Made by a program: the position numbers and the translations under genes. Positions 25,981-35,064 of a DNA stretch of 58,053 nucleotides are shown in pieces. The stretch's first letter is position 1, and each line of letters starts with the position of its first letter. The notes under the pieces were generated by a model that was not told the DNA's origin, did no database searches, and worked only from the letters and a program-made list of their open reading frames with translations. This DNA comes from SZUA-229 sp041589455 (GTDB lineage: Bacteria; Pseudomonadota; Gammaproteobacteria; SZUA-229). The stretch spans positions 1 through 58,053 of the forward strand of contig JBFHVQ010000009.1 in NCBI GenBank assembly GCA_041589455.1, given 5' to 3'.

Positions 25981-26194
25981 CTGAAATCCGCATACTCTGA
26001 ATATTAGAAAACGCTTATTTTATACGATTGGTACCCCATCCTGCAATTTAATGTGAACTGGTTGTCAAAACCGACACAAAATCAATGACCTGGCCTGCAA
26101 CAGCCGGCAAATATGCTTAAATTGATTCTAGGGCTAAGCAATTTTACTTCTCATTGCTGGACAAAACACAACAATAAACCAGGTGGTATTCAAT

Positions 26195-26386
26195 ATGGCT
26201 TTATCTGTTCGTTCACTTGCATCTAATTATAGTAGTCAATATTTAGATAAGCTTTCCAAGCTACTTCTAAGCAAGGGCACTACCAAGCAAGCTACTCAAA
26301 AAAGCCTCCCGGCTTATGACTTTGAACTTGACCTTGAGGTTGTCTATGACCGGCGCAGGAAAGTCTCTGATATTATAATAAAATAA
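26195..26386 (+). CDS. Small hypothetical protein
   Basis: A 63-residue protein without recognised domain. The ATG at 26195 has AGGTGG eight bases upstream; the open frame extends four codons to a GTG at 26183 within that SD, which I reject. It begins MALSVRSLASNYSSQYLDKL and ends with a charged beta-like segment, DFELDLEVVYDRRRKVSD. The bases around its start (AGGTGGTATTCAATATGGCTTTA) resemble those at the Nif11-like gene. It has no adjacent partner gene. Confidence 0.5.
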   Translation: MALSVRSLASNYSSQYLDKLSKLLLSKGTTKQATQKSLPAYDFELDLEVVYDRRRKVSDIIIK

Positions 26387-26646
26387 CTTAGCCACCGCTT
26401 AAATTAAGCGCGCCATTCAGTCTGACAGTCGTTTTCTATGTACACCACAGGCAAAGCGCTATACCAGATACAAATAAGTTGCTGTAACTTCATTTGAAAA
26501 AAACTGACTGCACTCTATAATATTACTAATGGATTATACGCAATATTTATTTTTGGCATCAGATCGATATAACACTCATATATAAATAACTGAAATTATT
26601 AAAAGGGAGATACTGAGCAGAACTGACGTTCTGGCAGCTAAATAAC

Positions 26647-27462
26647 ATGTTCAATACTCGCAATTTCACCCGGCTTTGTTTACTTATTTTTGCATCCACA
26701 CTGTCTCATTATGCTTATAGCTCTGATGCATTTCCAGCACGTAAAAACTATCCCTCTGTTCAAACAATCAGTATGTTGGAGCTATATCAGAAGCGTAATG
26801 ATGTAATCATTGTAGATACTCGCTCTAACTACGAACATTCAACATTACATATTAAGAACTCAATAAATATTCCTATTTCAGATTTCGACTTTTCAAGCCG
26901 CGTAAAGTCGCTATATAACGACAAAAAAAGAACCATTGTTTTTTACTGTAATGGCTATCAATGTGAGAAATCCTATAAAGCAGTTATGAAAGCCCGGCGT
27001 TTCGCAAAAGTTAGTGATGCCCTTGCTTTTGATGGTGGAATTTTTGAATGGACTCGCCAATATCCTCAAGAATCGGTATTATTTGAGCAATCTCCTGTAG
27101 AACCCGCCGCCTTGATCACTGATGAAGAGTTTGAAAAACATCTGTTAAAGCCTAAAGCATTCTTAAAACGCTCTAATGAAAACTGTATTGTGCTTGATAT
27201 CCGTGATACAGCTCAGCGTACAGACCTCATTTTTTCTGGATTTGAAAAATCAGTAAGCATGGATAACACGCTTACGCTTGATAGGTATATCACAGATTCT
27301 AAAAACTCTAATAAAGCACTTTGCATTTATGATGCAGTTGGACGCCAGATCCGCTGGTTTCAGTATTACCTTAAGCAGAAAAACATCACTAATTACTATT
27401 TTCTTGACGGTGGAGCCAAGGCATTCTTTAAAATCCCATACAAACAGCTACATGACAGCTAA
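26647..27462 (+). CDS. Secreted tandem rhodanese-domain protein
   Basis: A 271-residue protein with signal peptide (LCLLIFASTLSHYAYSS), so periplasmic. The first rhodanese unit (about residues 38-140) has VIIVDTRSNYEHSTLHIKNS and an active-site loop FYCNGYQCEKS with Cys101 and Cys106; Cys101 is at the usual sulfur-carrying position. The second unit (about 150-265) has VLDIRDTAQR, but its loop reads IYDAVGRQ, with Asp in place of the catalytic Cys, so it is probably inactive, as in classical two-domain rhodaneses with one dead half (there the N-terminal one is dead). It is convergent with an ArsR-type gene whose cysteines suggest sulfur sensing. Confidence 0.8.
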   Translation: MFNTRNFTRLCLLIFASTLSHYAYSSDAFPARKNYPSVQTISMLELYQKRNDVIIVDTRSNYEHSTLHIKNSINIPISDFDFSSRVKSLYNDKKRTIVFYCNGYQCEKSYKAVMKARRFAKVSDALAFDGGIFEWTRQYPQESVLFEQSPVEPAALITDEEFEKHLLKPKAFLKRSNENCIVLDIRDTAQRTDLIFSGFEKSVSMDNTLTLDRYITDSKNSNKALCIYDAVGRQIRWFQYYLKQKNITNYYFLDGGAKAFFKIPYKQLHDS

Positions 27463-27651
27463 TTCCACTTCACTGGCAGGCATGCTCCTTATTAGCACCA
27501 TTGATAGCCTCTAAAATTTAGTGATTTAGCTCGCCATTAACTAACAGCAAAATAATTGGTGATTTTGTTTATCTTAGAACCATTCCAGTGCAACTAAAGG
27601 CACTCTAAAAGGCAAGTATTGAATCACATAAAGCGCAATACAAAATTTATT

Positions 27652-27948
27652 TTATAAAATATCACACATCAGCTTAACTAATTGGAGAGTACGTATATCA
27701 GTTACTCGGTAATATACCTGATTAGCCTGTTTTCTTGACACAAGCACACCATGATCACGTAACATGGACAAATGCTGTGAAATATTGCTCTGTGACGTAC
27801 CAACCTGATCAGTAATTTCACTTACACTAACTTCATTATCACATAACACACAGAGTATTTTTAAACGCAAGGGATGCGAAAGTGCCTTAATCGAACGAGT
27901 TGCACAATTGAGCGCCATACTAGTTTGTGCAATACAGGTATTATTCAT
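27652..27948 (-). CDS. ArsR-family repressor, YgaV/BigR/SqrR-like
   Basis: A 98-residue winged-helix regulator: IKALSHPLRLKILCVLCDNE, then the helix-turn-helix SVSEITDQVGTSQSNISQHL (about residues 41-60) and wing LVSRKQANQVYYRV. Cys33 (KILC) and Cys95 (LMCDIL) occupy the positions of the redox pair of E. coli YgaV and of BigR/SqrR persulfide sensors; there is an extra Cys36 and Cys5/Cys15. It lacks the ELCVCDL metal motif of classical ArsR. The convergent neighbour is a tandem rhodanese gene, which fits sulfane-sulfur control, though the regulated gene is unknown. Confidence 0.75.
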   Translation of the reverse strand: MNNTCIAQTSMALNCATRSIKALSHPLRLKILCVLCDNEVSVSEITDQVGTSQSNISQHLSMLRDHGVLVSRKQANQVYYRVTDIRTLQLVKLMCDIL

Positions 27949-28009
27949 GATGTAATTTCCCTGATACTTTATTGTTATTCTGCGTCGCTGAGTGTAATTG
28001 CACCTGAAA

Positions 28010-28019
28010 ATATTAATAT
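28010..28019. promoter_or_regulatory. Possible ArsR operator half
   Basis: ATATTAATAT is a perfect 10-base palindrome 62 bases upstream of the ArsR start, in AT-rich DNA. ArsR-family operators are often AT-rich palindromes near their own gene, so autoregulation is conceivable; chance is also possible. Confidence 0.25.
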
Positions 28020-28097
28020 AGGTTAAACTCCTTAAATCCCTTGAAGCCCCCCCTCATTCCTATAATCTGTTTAACAATACAAATAATAAAGCCCGCT

Positions 28098-29693
28098 TCA
28101 AGCGGCTCCTTGAAAAACATCATCTCCAATTTTTTTATTTTTCATATTAATATCGGGATACGATTCTAATAAGAGGGAGTCATATTTCATATGCTGAGGA
28201 ATTTTAATTCCCATTAGCTGCAACACGGTTGGCGCAATACTGGCCAGTCCCGATTGGCATGATAATTTCCAGTTTTGCCTGTCCATAATCAAACAGGGTA
28301 CGGGATAGGTCGTATGTTGCGTATTAGGTTCTCCGCTAACGGGACTTACCATTTCTTCACAGTTTCCATGATCTGCTGTCACAACTACTGAATAATTAGC
28401 CTGTCTGGCAGCATCTAGAACTCGTCCCACCTGAGTATCCAGTGCAGTAACTGCGGCGAGCACAGCATGACGTTTTGCGGTATGTCCCACCATATCACCA
28501 TTGGCAAAGTTAACGACCATAAAACCATATTGTTCAGATGCAATCGCTTTAATAATCGCATCGGCAACTTCAGGGGCACTCATCTGGGGTTTGAGATCAT
28601 AGGTTTCAACTTTAGGCGAAGGAATCATTATACGGTGTTCACCGGGATAGGGCTCATCACGTCCACCATTAAAAAAATATGTCACATGTGGATATTTTTC
28701 GGTTTCAGCACAATGTAACTGCTGCACACCCTGCTCACTCAAAATCTGTGCAAGCGTAATCTCTGGGCGCTCACTATCAAACAGATAAGGTAACTGATTA
28801 ACCGGGTCATATGGCATCATACAGGTAACCTCAGGTCTTGCAGAGGCACCCCGTTCAAAACCATTAAAACCCTCTACACTCAATGCGGACACAAGCTGCC
28901 TTGGTCGATCTTTTCTAAAATTAAAAAAGATGCAAACATCACTATCCAGAATGGTCTCGAATGACGGGAAAAGTGCAGGGCGAATAAATTCATCACCAAA
29001 GCCTTCTTTATATGCTGACTCAAGTGCCAGTTCACAACTTGCAAACTCATCACCCTCACCTTTAATCAGGGCACGCCAGGCAAGCTTGGTACGTTCCCAG
29101 CGCTGGTCTCTATCCATCGCATAAAACCGGCCGCACAAACTGGCTATCGCCCCACCCGCCAGTTTCAGGCGCTCTTCAATCTCTGGCAATTGATCACGTG
29201 CTGACTGCGGTGGTGTATCTCGCCCATCTGAGATCATATGTAATAAAGGCTTAACCCCGTAAAGTCGGCAAGCTTCAATCAGGGCAAAAAGATGTTCTTT
29301 ATGGCTATGCACTCCACCACTGGACACCAGCCCCAGTAAGTGCACTGGGCGATTCTGTATTTTGGCTTTATTTAAAGTCTGAAGTAGCACAGGGTTACTA
29401 AAGAAGTCAGATGATTTGATCGCATCACAAATCCGCACCATATCCTGATGAAGTATCTGACCTGAGCCCAACGTCATATGCCCAACTTCTGAATTACCCA
29501 TCTGCCCATCAGGCAAACCTACTGCAGCACCAGATGCATTTAATACGGTATGGGGGTAATGTGAAAAGTAATTATCCAGACAGGGCGTATCTGCTTCATA
29601 GACCGCATTATCCTGTTTTCCAGGGTTGACACCTACTCCATCCATAATTAGCAGTAAAACAGGTTGTCTGGGGACACCGGAAAATTTAGACAT
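28098..29693 (-). CDS. gpmI: 2,3-bisphosphoglycerate-independent phosphoglycerate mutase
   Basis: Glycolytic/gluconeogenic enzyme interconverting 3- and 2-phosphoglycerate with two Mn2+ ions and a phosphoserine. The 531 residues match the usual length. LLIMDGVGVNP (metal Asp), Ser68 in QMGNSEVGH (catalytic), ISDGRDTPP, FNFRKDRPRQL, FANGDMVGHT and VVTADHGNCEEM are all visible. The tail after about residue 512 (NMKNKKIGDDVFQGAA) is longer than needed. A small GC hairpin, CCGCT with AGCGG, overlaps the stop codon and is followed by TTTATTATT; it may be the terminator. It stands alone between the ArsR gene and an RND exporter. Confidence 0.95.
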   Translation of the reverse strand: MSKFSGVPRQPVLLLIMDGVGVNPGKQDNAVYEADTPCLDNYFSHYPHTVLNASGAAVGLPDGQMGNSEVGHMTLGSGQILHQDMVRICDAIKSSDFFSNPVLLQTLNKAKIQNRPVHLLGLVSSGGVHSHKEHLFALIEACRLYGVKPLLHMISDGRDTPPQSARDQLPEIEERLKLAGGAIASLCGRFYAMDRDQRWERTKLAWRALIKGEGDEFASCELALESAYKEGFGDEFIRPALFPSFETILDSDVCIFFNFRKDRPRQLVSALSVEGFNGFERGASARPEVTCMMPYDPVNQLPYLFDSERPEITLAQILSEQGVQQLHCAETEKYPHVTYFFNGGRDEPYPGEHRIMIPSPKVETYDLKPQMSAPEVADAIIKAIASEQYGFMVVNFANGDMVGHTAKRHAVLAAVTALDTQVGRVLDAARQANYSVVVTADHGNCEEMVSPVSGEPNTQHTTYPVPCLIMDRQNWKLSCQSGLASIAPTVLQLMGIKIPQHMKYDSLLLESYPDINMKNKKIGDDVFQGAA

Positions 29694-29942
29694 ATTCCTT
29701 CATCATTAATATCGTCGAATACATCGACATCAGTAAGAGTTATGTGCTTCTTAGCCTGCAAGAATGACAGTAAGGAGCAATCATCACTAATCTTACCCGT
29801 TTATCTGAGAGATAATATGATCATGCTCAATATTTGAGCATTTTACACCTACAAATCGATCATTGACTCAACAATATTACAACATTCACTTCTGCTGTTT
29901 TTTACGTTACATTAGCCCGTTAAAAAATCATCAGGGCCACTC

Positions 29943-32468
29943 ATGCTTCAACAACTCACTTCTCTCTATGAAAAAAGTGTGCTCAAACAGCCACTTTTCA
30001 TTATTATTGCCTGTTTGCTTGTGGTGCTATTTTTTGCCTCTCAGACAACAAAATTCAAACTGGATGCATCTGCAGACTCACTGGTACTCGAGAATGATCA
30101 GGCACTGAAATATTATCGAGCGATACGTGCTCGCTATGGCTCAGATGACTTTCTTATTATTACCTATACCCCGAATAATGATCTGTTCAGCACTTCAAGC
30201 CTTAAAGATCTAGAACAGCTAAGAAACAAACTGCGATCCCTGAATCATGTAGAAAGCGTTACCAGCATGCTGGATGTACCACTGATCGAAAGCCCTCCAA
30301 TGACACTTTCACAGTTGAGTGACGAAATTCGTACGCTCAAAACACCTGGCATAGATATTGGACTCGCCAAAAAGGAACTACTTAATAGCCCGCTCTATAC
30401 CAATCTGATTATTAATCCAACGGGAGACACCACGGCAATTCAGGTTAATCTGAAACGCGATGATCACTACCACTCACTGCTACAACAACGCAATCAATTA
30501 AGAGAAAAGCAGCTCACGCAAGCTTTAACCCCAGAAGAACAGCAACATCTCGAGAGCGTTTCACTCGAATTCAAACATCACTCTCAGGCTTTACTGGATG
30601 AAGAGCGTAAATTAATCGCCGATGTTCGTAGCATTATGGATCAACATCGCAACACTGCCAGCCTCTATCTTGGCGGTGTCCCAATGATTACTGCGGACTC
30701 GATTTCCTATATTGAAAATGACCTTCAAACATTCGGTATTGCAGTCGTCGCATTTATCATGCTGATTCTCGCCATCTCATTCAGAAAGCCTCGATGGGTC
30801 TTTCTACCTATGATCATCTGCCTGAGCTCAGGCATTCTAATGACAGGATTGTTGGGCATGCTGGAATGGCGGGTTACCGTCGTTTCTTCAAACTTCATAT
30901 CACTATTACTCATCATAACGCTATCACTGTGCATACATATAATTGTTCGCTATAGAGAGCTGCATGCAAACAACCCTGACAGTCCTCAATACCCTCTAGT
31001 TAAAGAAGCGGTTTATTCAAAGTTTAAGCCGTCTTTTTATACAGCAATAACGACAATGGTGGCATTTGCTTCGCTTATAGTAAGCGACATCCGTCCTGTT
31101 ATAGATTTTGGCTGGATGATGGTTATCGGCATCAGCATAGCATTTATACTCAGCTTTACCTTATTTCCTGCCATGCTACTTTTCTTTAAACCTGGCAAGG
31201 CAGCTGAACTACATGATACAACCGGCGCCGTCACAGAGTACCTGGCCAGCTTTATCAAGTCACACCGTAAAACCACCTTAATCAGTTTCTCATTAATGAT
31301 TATTTTTAGTGTTTATGGAATTAGCGCACTAACCGTTGAAAATCGCTTTATCGATTATTACAAAGAGCATACTGAAATTTATCAGGGCATGAAGCTTATC
31401 GATGAGCAACTAGGTGGAACCACCCCACTGGATGTCATCATTGATGCCCCTGCGTGGTTTTTTGAAGAACCAGAAGACGCATCAGAATCTGATGATTTTG
31501 AAGACGAATTCGAATTGGAGTTTAGCGATGAAGAAGCGGGAATAACTGCTACCAGCTACTGGTTTAACAGCAATATGCTTCCTCAGGTACGAGCAATACA
31601 TGAAATGCTCGAAGACCTGGCTGAAACCGGCAAAGTTGTTTCTGTTGATACCACTATAGCCATGCTCGACAAACTAGAAGACAGCGATGAAATGAGTGAT
31701 TTTTTTATGTCGATCTTCTATAAGCGTGTTCCGCAAGACATAAAAGACGCTTTACTATCTCCCTATATGAGTGAAGACGGTAACCAGATACGTTTCTCGA
31801 TTCGAGTCTACGAGTCCGACAAGAATCTCAACAGAAAGGAGCTTTTACATAACATTCGCGAGAAACTTATATCTAAGCATGAATTACAGGATGAGCAGAT
31901 CAAATTGAGTGGCATGGTAGTTCTTTACAACAATATGCTACAAAGTCTTTTTCAGTCTCAGATACTCACTATCGGCGTAGTCTTTATGGCCATCTTACTT
32001 ATGTTCGCAATTTTGTTCCGCTCTACTTATATTGCTGTACTGGCCATTATTCCCAATATGATTGCTGCAGCCATGGTGCTTGGGGTTATGGGAAGTGTTG
32101 GGATACCTCTCGATATCATGACCATTACTATTGCCGCTATCTGTATTGGCATTGCCGTTGACGATACCATTCACTATGTGCACCGCTTCCAGGAAGAATT
32201 TGCTAAAGACAATGATTACTGGGCAACCATCAAGCGATGTCATGAAAGCATTGGTAGAGCCATGTATTATACAACGCTCACTATCACACTAGGCTTTTCA
32301 ATTCTCGCCTTGTCTAACTTCATGCCGATGATTTATTTTGGCGTGCTGACGGGTTTTGCAATGCTCATCGCATTACTTGCCAACATGACATTGCTTCCAC
32401 TTTTCCTGGTTATTTTTAAACCCGTAAAAGCCGGGAAAGCAATTGAAGAGGGCGCCCATTCAATGTAA
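29943..32468 (+). CDS. RND-superfamily MMPL-type exporter (second)
   Basis: An 841-residue membrane protein with the RND duplication: helix near residues 16-36, periplasmic domain to about 265, helix bundle (about 270-415), second loop with a strongly acidic insert (EEPEDASESDDFEDEFELEF, about 510-530), and closing bundle (about 690-825) with IGIAVDDTIHYVHRFQEEF. These are the HAE3/MMPL hallmarks also seen in the exporter at 1422-3749. The length and lack of adaptor genes argue against a tripartite drug pump. Substrate is unknown; HAE3 members are linked to lipids and hopanoids. The last nine bases overlap the convergent small gene at 32460. Confidence 0.8.
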   Translation: MLQQLTSLYEKSVLKQPLFIIIACLLVVLFFASQTTKFKLDASADSLVLENDQALKYYRAIRARYGSDDFLIITYTPNNDLFSTSSLKDLEQLRNKLRSLNHVESVTSMLDVPLIESPPMTLSQLSDEIRTLKTPGIDIGLAKKELLNSPLYTNLIINPTGDTTAIQVNLKRDDHYHSLLQQRNQLREKQLTQALTPEEQQHLESVSLEFKHHSQALLDEERKLIADVRSIMDQHRNTASLYLGGVPMITADSISYIENDLQTFGIAVVAFIMLILAISFRKPRWVFLPMIICLSSGILMTGLLGMLEWRVTVVSSNFISLLLIITLSLCIHIIVRYRELHANNPDSPQYPLVKEAVYSKFKPSFYTAITTMVAFASLIVSDIRPVIDFGWMMVIGISIAFILSFTLFPAMLLFFKPGKAAELHDTTGAVTEYLASFIKSHRKTTLISFSLMIIFSVYGISALTVENRFIDYYKEHTEIYQGMKLIDEQLGGTTPLDVIIDAPAWFFEEPEDASESDDFEDEFELEFSDEEAGITATSYWFNSNMLPQVRAIHEMLEDLAETGKVVSVDTTIAMLDKLEDSDEMSDFFMSIFYKRVPQDIKDALLSPYMSEDGNQIRFSIRVYESDKNLNRKELLHNIREKLISKHELQDEQIKLSGMVVLYNNMLQSLFQSQILTIGVVFMAILLMFAILFRSTYIAVLAIIPNMIAAAMVLGVMGSVGIPLDIMTITIAAICIGIAVDDTIHYVHRFQEEFAKDNDYWATIKRCHESIGRAMYYTTLTITLGFSILALSNFMPMIYFGVLTGFAMLIALLANMTLLPLFLVIFKPVKAGKAIEEGAHSM

Positions 32469-32681
32469 TGAGTCTTGCTCAGGCTTATTTGCTTTTATAC
32501 AGAATACGATAAAAAAAGCATTCCAGTTTTCATAGCCGTCTATATCGTCTATATGATTGAGGCCTGTTTTCTGTTTTAGATAATTCAGGCTCGCTTCAAT
32601 TTGTTGCTCATTAATCTTATTCAATTTTATTAATTCAATAGCCGCGTCAGATGGTTGCCACTCGCTTAATAGCTTACACAT
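32460..32681 (-). CDS. Small hypothetical protein
   Basis: A 73-residue soluble protein, read against and overlapping the exporter end by nine bases. SEWQPSDAAIELIKLNKINE then an Asn-rich helix and FFIVFCIKA. The N-terminal W-x-P pattern recalls the DnaT-like helical domain but too weakly to name. It lies 14 bases downstream of a lipoprotein gene on the same strand, so cotranscription is likely. Confidence 0.5.
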   Translation of the reverse strand: MCKLLSEWQPSDAAIELIKLNKINEQQIEASLNYLKQKTGLNHIDDIDGYENWNAFFIVFCIKANKPEQDSLH

Positions 32682-32695
32682 AAATTCACTATCTC

Positions 32696-33247
32696 TTATT
32701 TTATATAAACGGGCACTTTATCAAACAAACGTAATAACGCTGCCATTAATTCATCCTGAGATTCCTGTTTCACTACAAATTTCATATTACTTTGCTTGCT
32801 TATATACAAGTCCACTATGATATAGGACTCAGACATATCTTTTTTATTACATACTGGGAAAGTCGGCAAAAGCCTGTAATCACTGTAAACCGTTATTTCT
32901 TTCACTTTAGAGAAATCAAAAAAATATTTATAATACTCTCTCTCAAAAACTACAACTTCACCAATCTGTTTTTGATTGTACTGTTTAAGCACTTTCCCAC
33001 GCTTATGAGATAACAATGAAACCCCTTCCTTCTTGACTTCCATATCAGAGTTCTCATCGTACCAAAATCCACTCGCACCACACACAGAACCTACTTTATT
33101 ATCTGGCCAGATGTTTTTCTGTAGAATACTCAATGCCTCATCTACAGATAAATTATCTTTTATTTTTCTGACCTTTACGCTTGCATCATAACTTGAAGAA
33201 CAGGAAGCTAGCATTACCATTATCAACAGAAATCTTATTAATTTCAT
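32696..33247 (-). CDS. Putative lipoprotein, unrecognised
   Basis: A 183-residue protein with a lipoprotein signal: MKLIRFLLIMVMLASCSSSY, lipobox L-A-S-C with Cys at 16. The mature part is mixed alpha/beta and charged, with no recognised family. Three further cysteines occur. Neighbours are the small gene 32460-32681 downstream and non-coding DNA upstream. Its anchor side cannot be settled; Ser at +2 favours the outer membrane by the usual sorting rule. Confidence 0.65.
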   Translation of the reverse strand: MKLIRFLLIMVMLASCSSSYDASVKVRKIKDNLSVDEALSILQKNIWPDNKVGSVCGASGFWYDENSDMEVKKEGVSLLSHKRGKVLKQYNQKQIGEVVVFEREYYKYFFDFSKVKEITVYSDYRLLPTFPVCNKKDMSESYIIVDLYISKQSNMKFVVKQESQDELMAALLRLFDKVPVYIK

Positions 33248-33408
33248 TCTTATTCCTTAATATTTACCAGGGCAACTTTCTCTACTTAACAAAACTAATC
33301 CTATTGCAAATAGTAACTTAACATTGTTTAACAGTTGCCATCTTGTTACCAGGCGTTAATTATTGTCTCATATAACTATAGTTACAAAACAGATTCCAGA
33401 GGCATAAA

Positions 33409-33543
33409 ATGAATATATTGAACAGTACGCTAGCATGGCTTTTTGTCATTTCTGGTGCCGCAGGCGCTTTTTCAGTTGCCAGTATTTTTATGAGCTGGTT
33501 AGCCGTCGAGTTCCTTTCGCTACTAGTCGGATTGCCCATCTAG
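33409..33543 (+). CDS. Small membrane protein (44 residues)
   Basis: A short gene of 44 codons plus stop. It begins MNILNSTLAWLFVISGAAGA and continues with one long hydrophobic stretch to LSLLVGLPI, enough for one helix or a helical hairpin. AGAGG lies seven bases before the ATG. No family is recognised. The hydrophobic pattern and ribosome binding site argue for a real gene, but the length keeps confidence modest. Confidence 0.5.
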   Translation: MNILNSTLAWLFVISGAAGAFSVASIFMSWLAVEFLSLLVGLPI

Positions 33544-33704
33544 TATTCTCACTATGAAGACTACAGGCTACCAAGCTTAACTATTACTGTAGATTTAAAT
33601 ATTAATATAACAAATAAATATTTAATCTAGAGAATTACTATGTGATATAGTCACCAGATAAATACTAATTTTAACCGCCCCCCGTAACCATTTAGGGCCT
33701 GACT

Positions 33705-33959
33705 ATGCACTACACTAAAGACCAGCTCGCTGAAATAGACCTACTCATTCAGTTTAACCTGGACACGCTGCAGCAGGGTATTAAAGTTCACTCAAATGCA
33801 TCCGAGACAACACTAAATGCAGTACAACGCTTATATGAAAAAGGCCTTGTTACTCAACAGGATGGTGGCTACCTCACTGAACTTGGAAGAACTGCGGCTG
33901 AACATGCTCAGGCTCTTCACCTGATACTTTCACCGCATGAGCTACGACATTCTAATTAA
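33705..33959 (+). CDS. TIGR02647-family conserved protein
   Basis: An 84-residue protein matching TIGR02647: LAEIDLLIQFNLDTLQQGIK, then VQRLYEKGLVTQQDGGYLTELGR and EHAQALHLIL. The layout (helix, then a YEKGLV..DGGYLT wing-like hairpin) suggests a small winged-helix fold, and the family is often labelled DNA-binding, but function is unknown. Found mainly in Gammaproteobacteria, which agrees with the rest of the window. It precedes the cNMP-binding gene by about 100 bases. Confidence 0.8.
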   Translation: MHYTKDQLAEIDLLIQFNLDTLQQGIKVHSNASETTLNAVQRLYEKGLVTQQDGGYLTELGRTAAEHAQALHLILSPHELRHSN

Positions 33960-34059
33960 CTGTTTTTATTAATTGTTTCAAAAATCCATTAACAAGCTCT
34001 AACATTTTCTGTTTTACAGCTTTATTATGTATAGATGACTAAATCACAATGGAACAGCA

Positions 34060-34548
34060 ATGGGCATCAATAAACTTGTCTGTAGTGATGACGACCTGGC
34101 AAACAAACTAGAGTTAACTCATTGGGCACGAGATTTTAGCTGGGATAAAGTTTGCCTGATAAGCCAGTATCTTGATGCCTATAGTGTCACCTGTGGAACT
34201 GTAATATTTGACGAAGATACCGAAGACAGCACTATGTCTATCGTCATCAAGGGAAAAGTTGATATTCTTAAGCAGGAATCCGGTTCGAGAACAAACCTTA
34301 TCGCTTCAATTTACCACTCTCAAAGCTTTGGTGAGATGTCACTTATTGATGGTGAAGCACGTTCTGCAAAAGCAGTTGCGGCCACCGATGTCGAACTATT
34401 GTCACTATCAAAAGACAATCTGCTCAAACTCAGAGACAGAGACCCTGAATTAGCCTTTGACCTGCTAATGATGATTTCACAAACGATTAGCCAACGACTA
34501 CGAAGAACCAGTGGGAATCTGGTGGCCCAGATCAACAAAAATATCTAA
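34060..34548 (+). CDS. Cyclic-nucleotide-binding domain protein
   Basis: A 162-residue cytosolic protein consisting of one cNMP-binding domain (about residues 30-145) with helical ends. The phosphate-binding cassette is intact: FGEMSLIDGEARSAKAVA, with the Glu for the ribose and Arg-Ser-Ala as in CRP. No helix-turn-helix follows, so it is not a CRP-type transcription factor. It probably senses cAMP or a related nucleotide and acts by contact. It is tail-to-tail with a PilZ gene, with two bases between the stop codons. Confidence 0.85.
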   Translation: MGINKLVCSDDDLANKLELTHWARDFSWDKVCLISQYLDAYSVTCGTVIFDEDTEDSTMSIVIKGKVDILKQESGSRTNLIASIYHSQSFGEMSLIDGEARSAKAVAATDVELLSLSKDNLLKLRDRDPELAFDLLMMISQTISQRLRRTSGNLVAQINKNI

Positions 34549-34550
34549 TA

Positions 34551-34883
34551 TTAGCCAGACTGCTCGGGAAAGTTATACATGACATTAAGTGCTTCTGATC
34601 TGATCAGACTGTTTGGCAGTGGCGTTTCTAGTTGCAAGCCTGCATATTCATGATCAATTCGAACCACACTAGCCGACAGGTCGAATTCCCTACCATCTGG
34701 AAATTCAATCGTTGCCATAACATGGTCGTGGATCATGAAAGCCAGGTCAGAATCTATCTTGACCTTAACACCATATTCTGACACATCTTCCACTTCGTAG
34801 CCTTCATCTTCCATTAGCAGCTTCGGACGATGCACCTGTGGATAGGCCAGTCTAAAATACTCTCTCTGTTTAACATTTTGCAT
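34551..34883 (-). CDS. PilZ-domain protein, cyclic di-GMP effector
   Basis: About 110 residues, one PilZ domain. Both binding motifs are present: RxxxR (R7-EYF-R11 in MQNVKQREYFRLAYP) and DxSxxG (DVSEYGVKV), so c-di-GMP binding is likely. Strands continue through VMATIEFPDGREFDLSASVVRI. ATG 34883 is chosen; the frame goes on to a TTG at 34892. No output domain, so it acts by protein contact. The cyclase at 8885 could be one of its sources. Confidence 0.87.
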   Translation of the reverse strand: MQNVKQREYFRLAYPQVHRPKLLMEDEGYEVEDVSEYGVKVKIDSDLAFMIHDHVMATIEFPDGREFDLSASVVRIDHEYAGLQLETPLPNSLIRSEALNVMYNFPEQSG

Positions 34884-34968
34884 ACTACGCAACCTAACTA
34901 AATGCTGAGCAACCTTTAAGAGTAATTCTGGCAGAATTCTGGGGAATTGCCATTACCCAAATAGGTGA

Positions 34969-34988
34969 AATTTATATTAATATAAATT
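34969..34988. repeat. Perfect 20-base AT palindrome
   Basis: AATTTATATTAATATAAATT (34969-34988) is perfectly self-complementary. It lies about 85 bases upstream of the PilZ start and about 75 bases after the HDOD stop. It could be an AT-rich operator or a transcript end; composition bias makes chance plausible. Confidence 0.4.
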
Positions 34989-35064
34989 CAATATATCATT
35001 AAAGCCTAATATACATTAATAGTGGCTAGCATACGCTACTCATGAATTTTAAAGCAAACTCAAA

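Noticed and set aside
33642..33657. CRP/FNR-like TGTGA...TCAC before the TIGR02647 gene
   Set aside because: The spacer is five bases, not six, and the outer bases do not fit; chance is likely.
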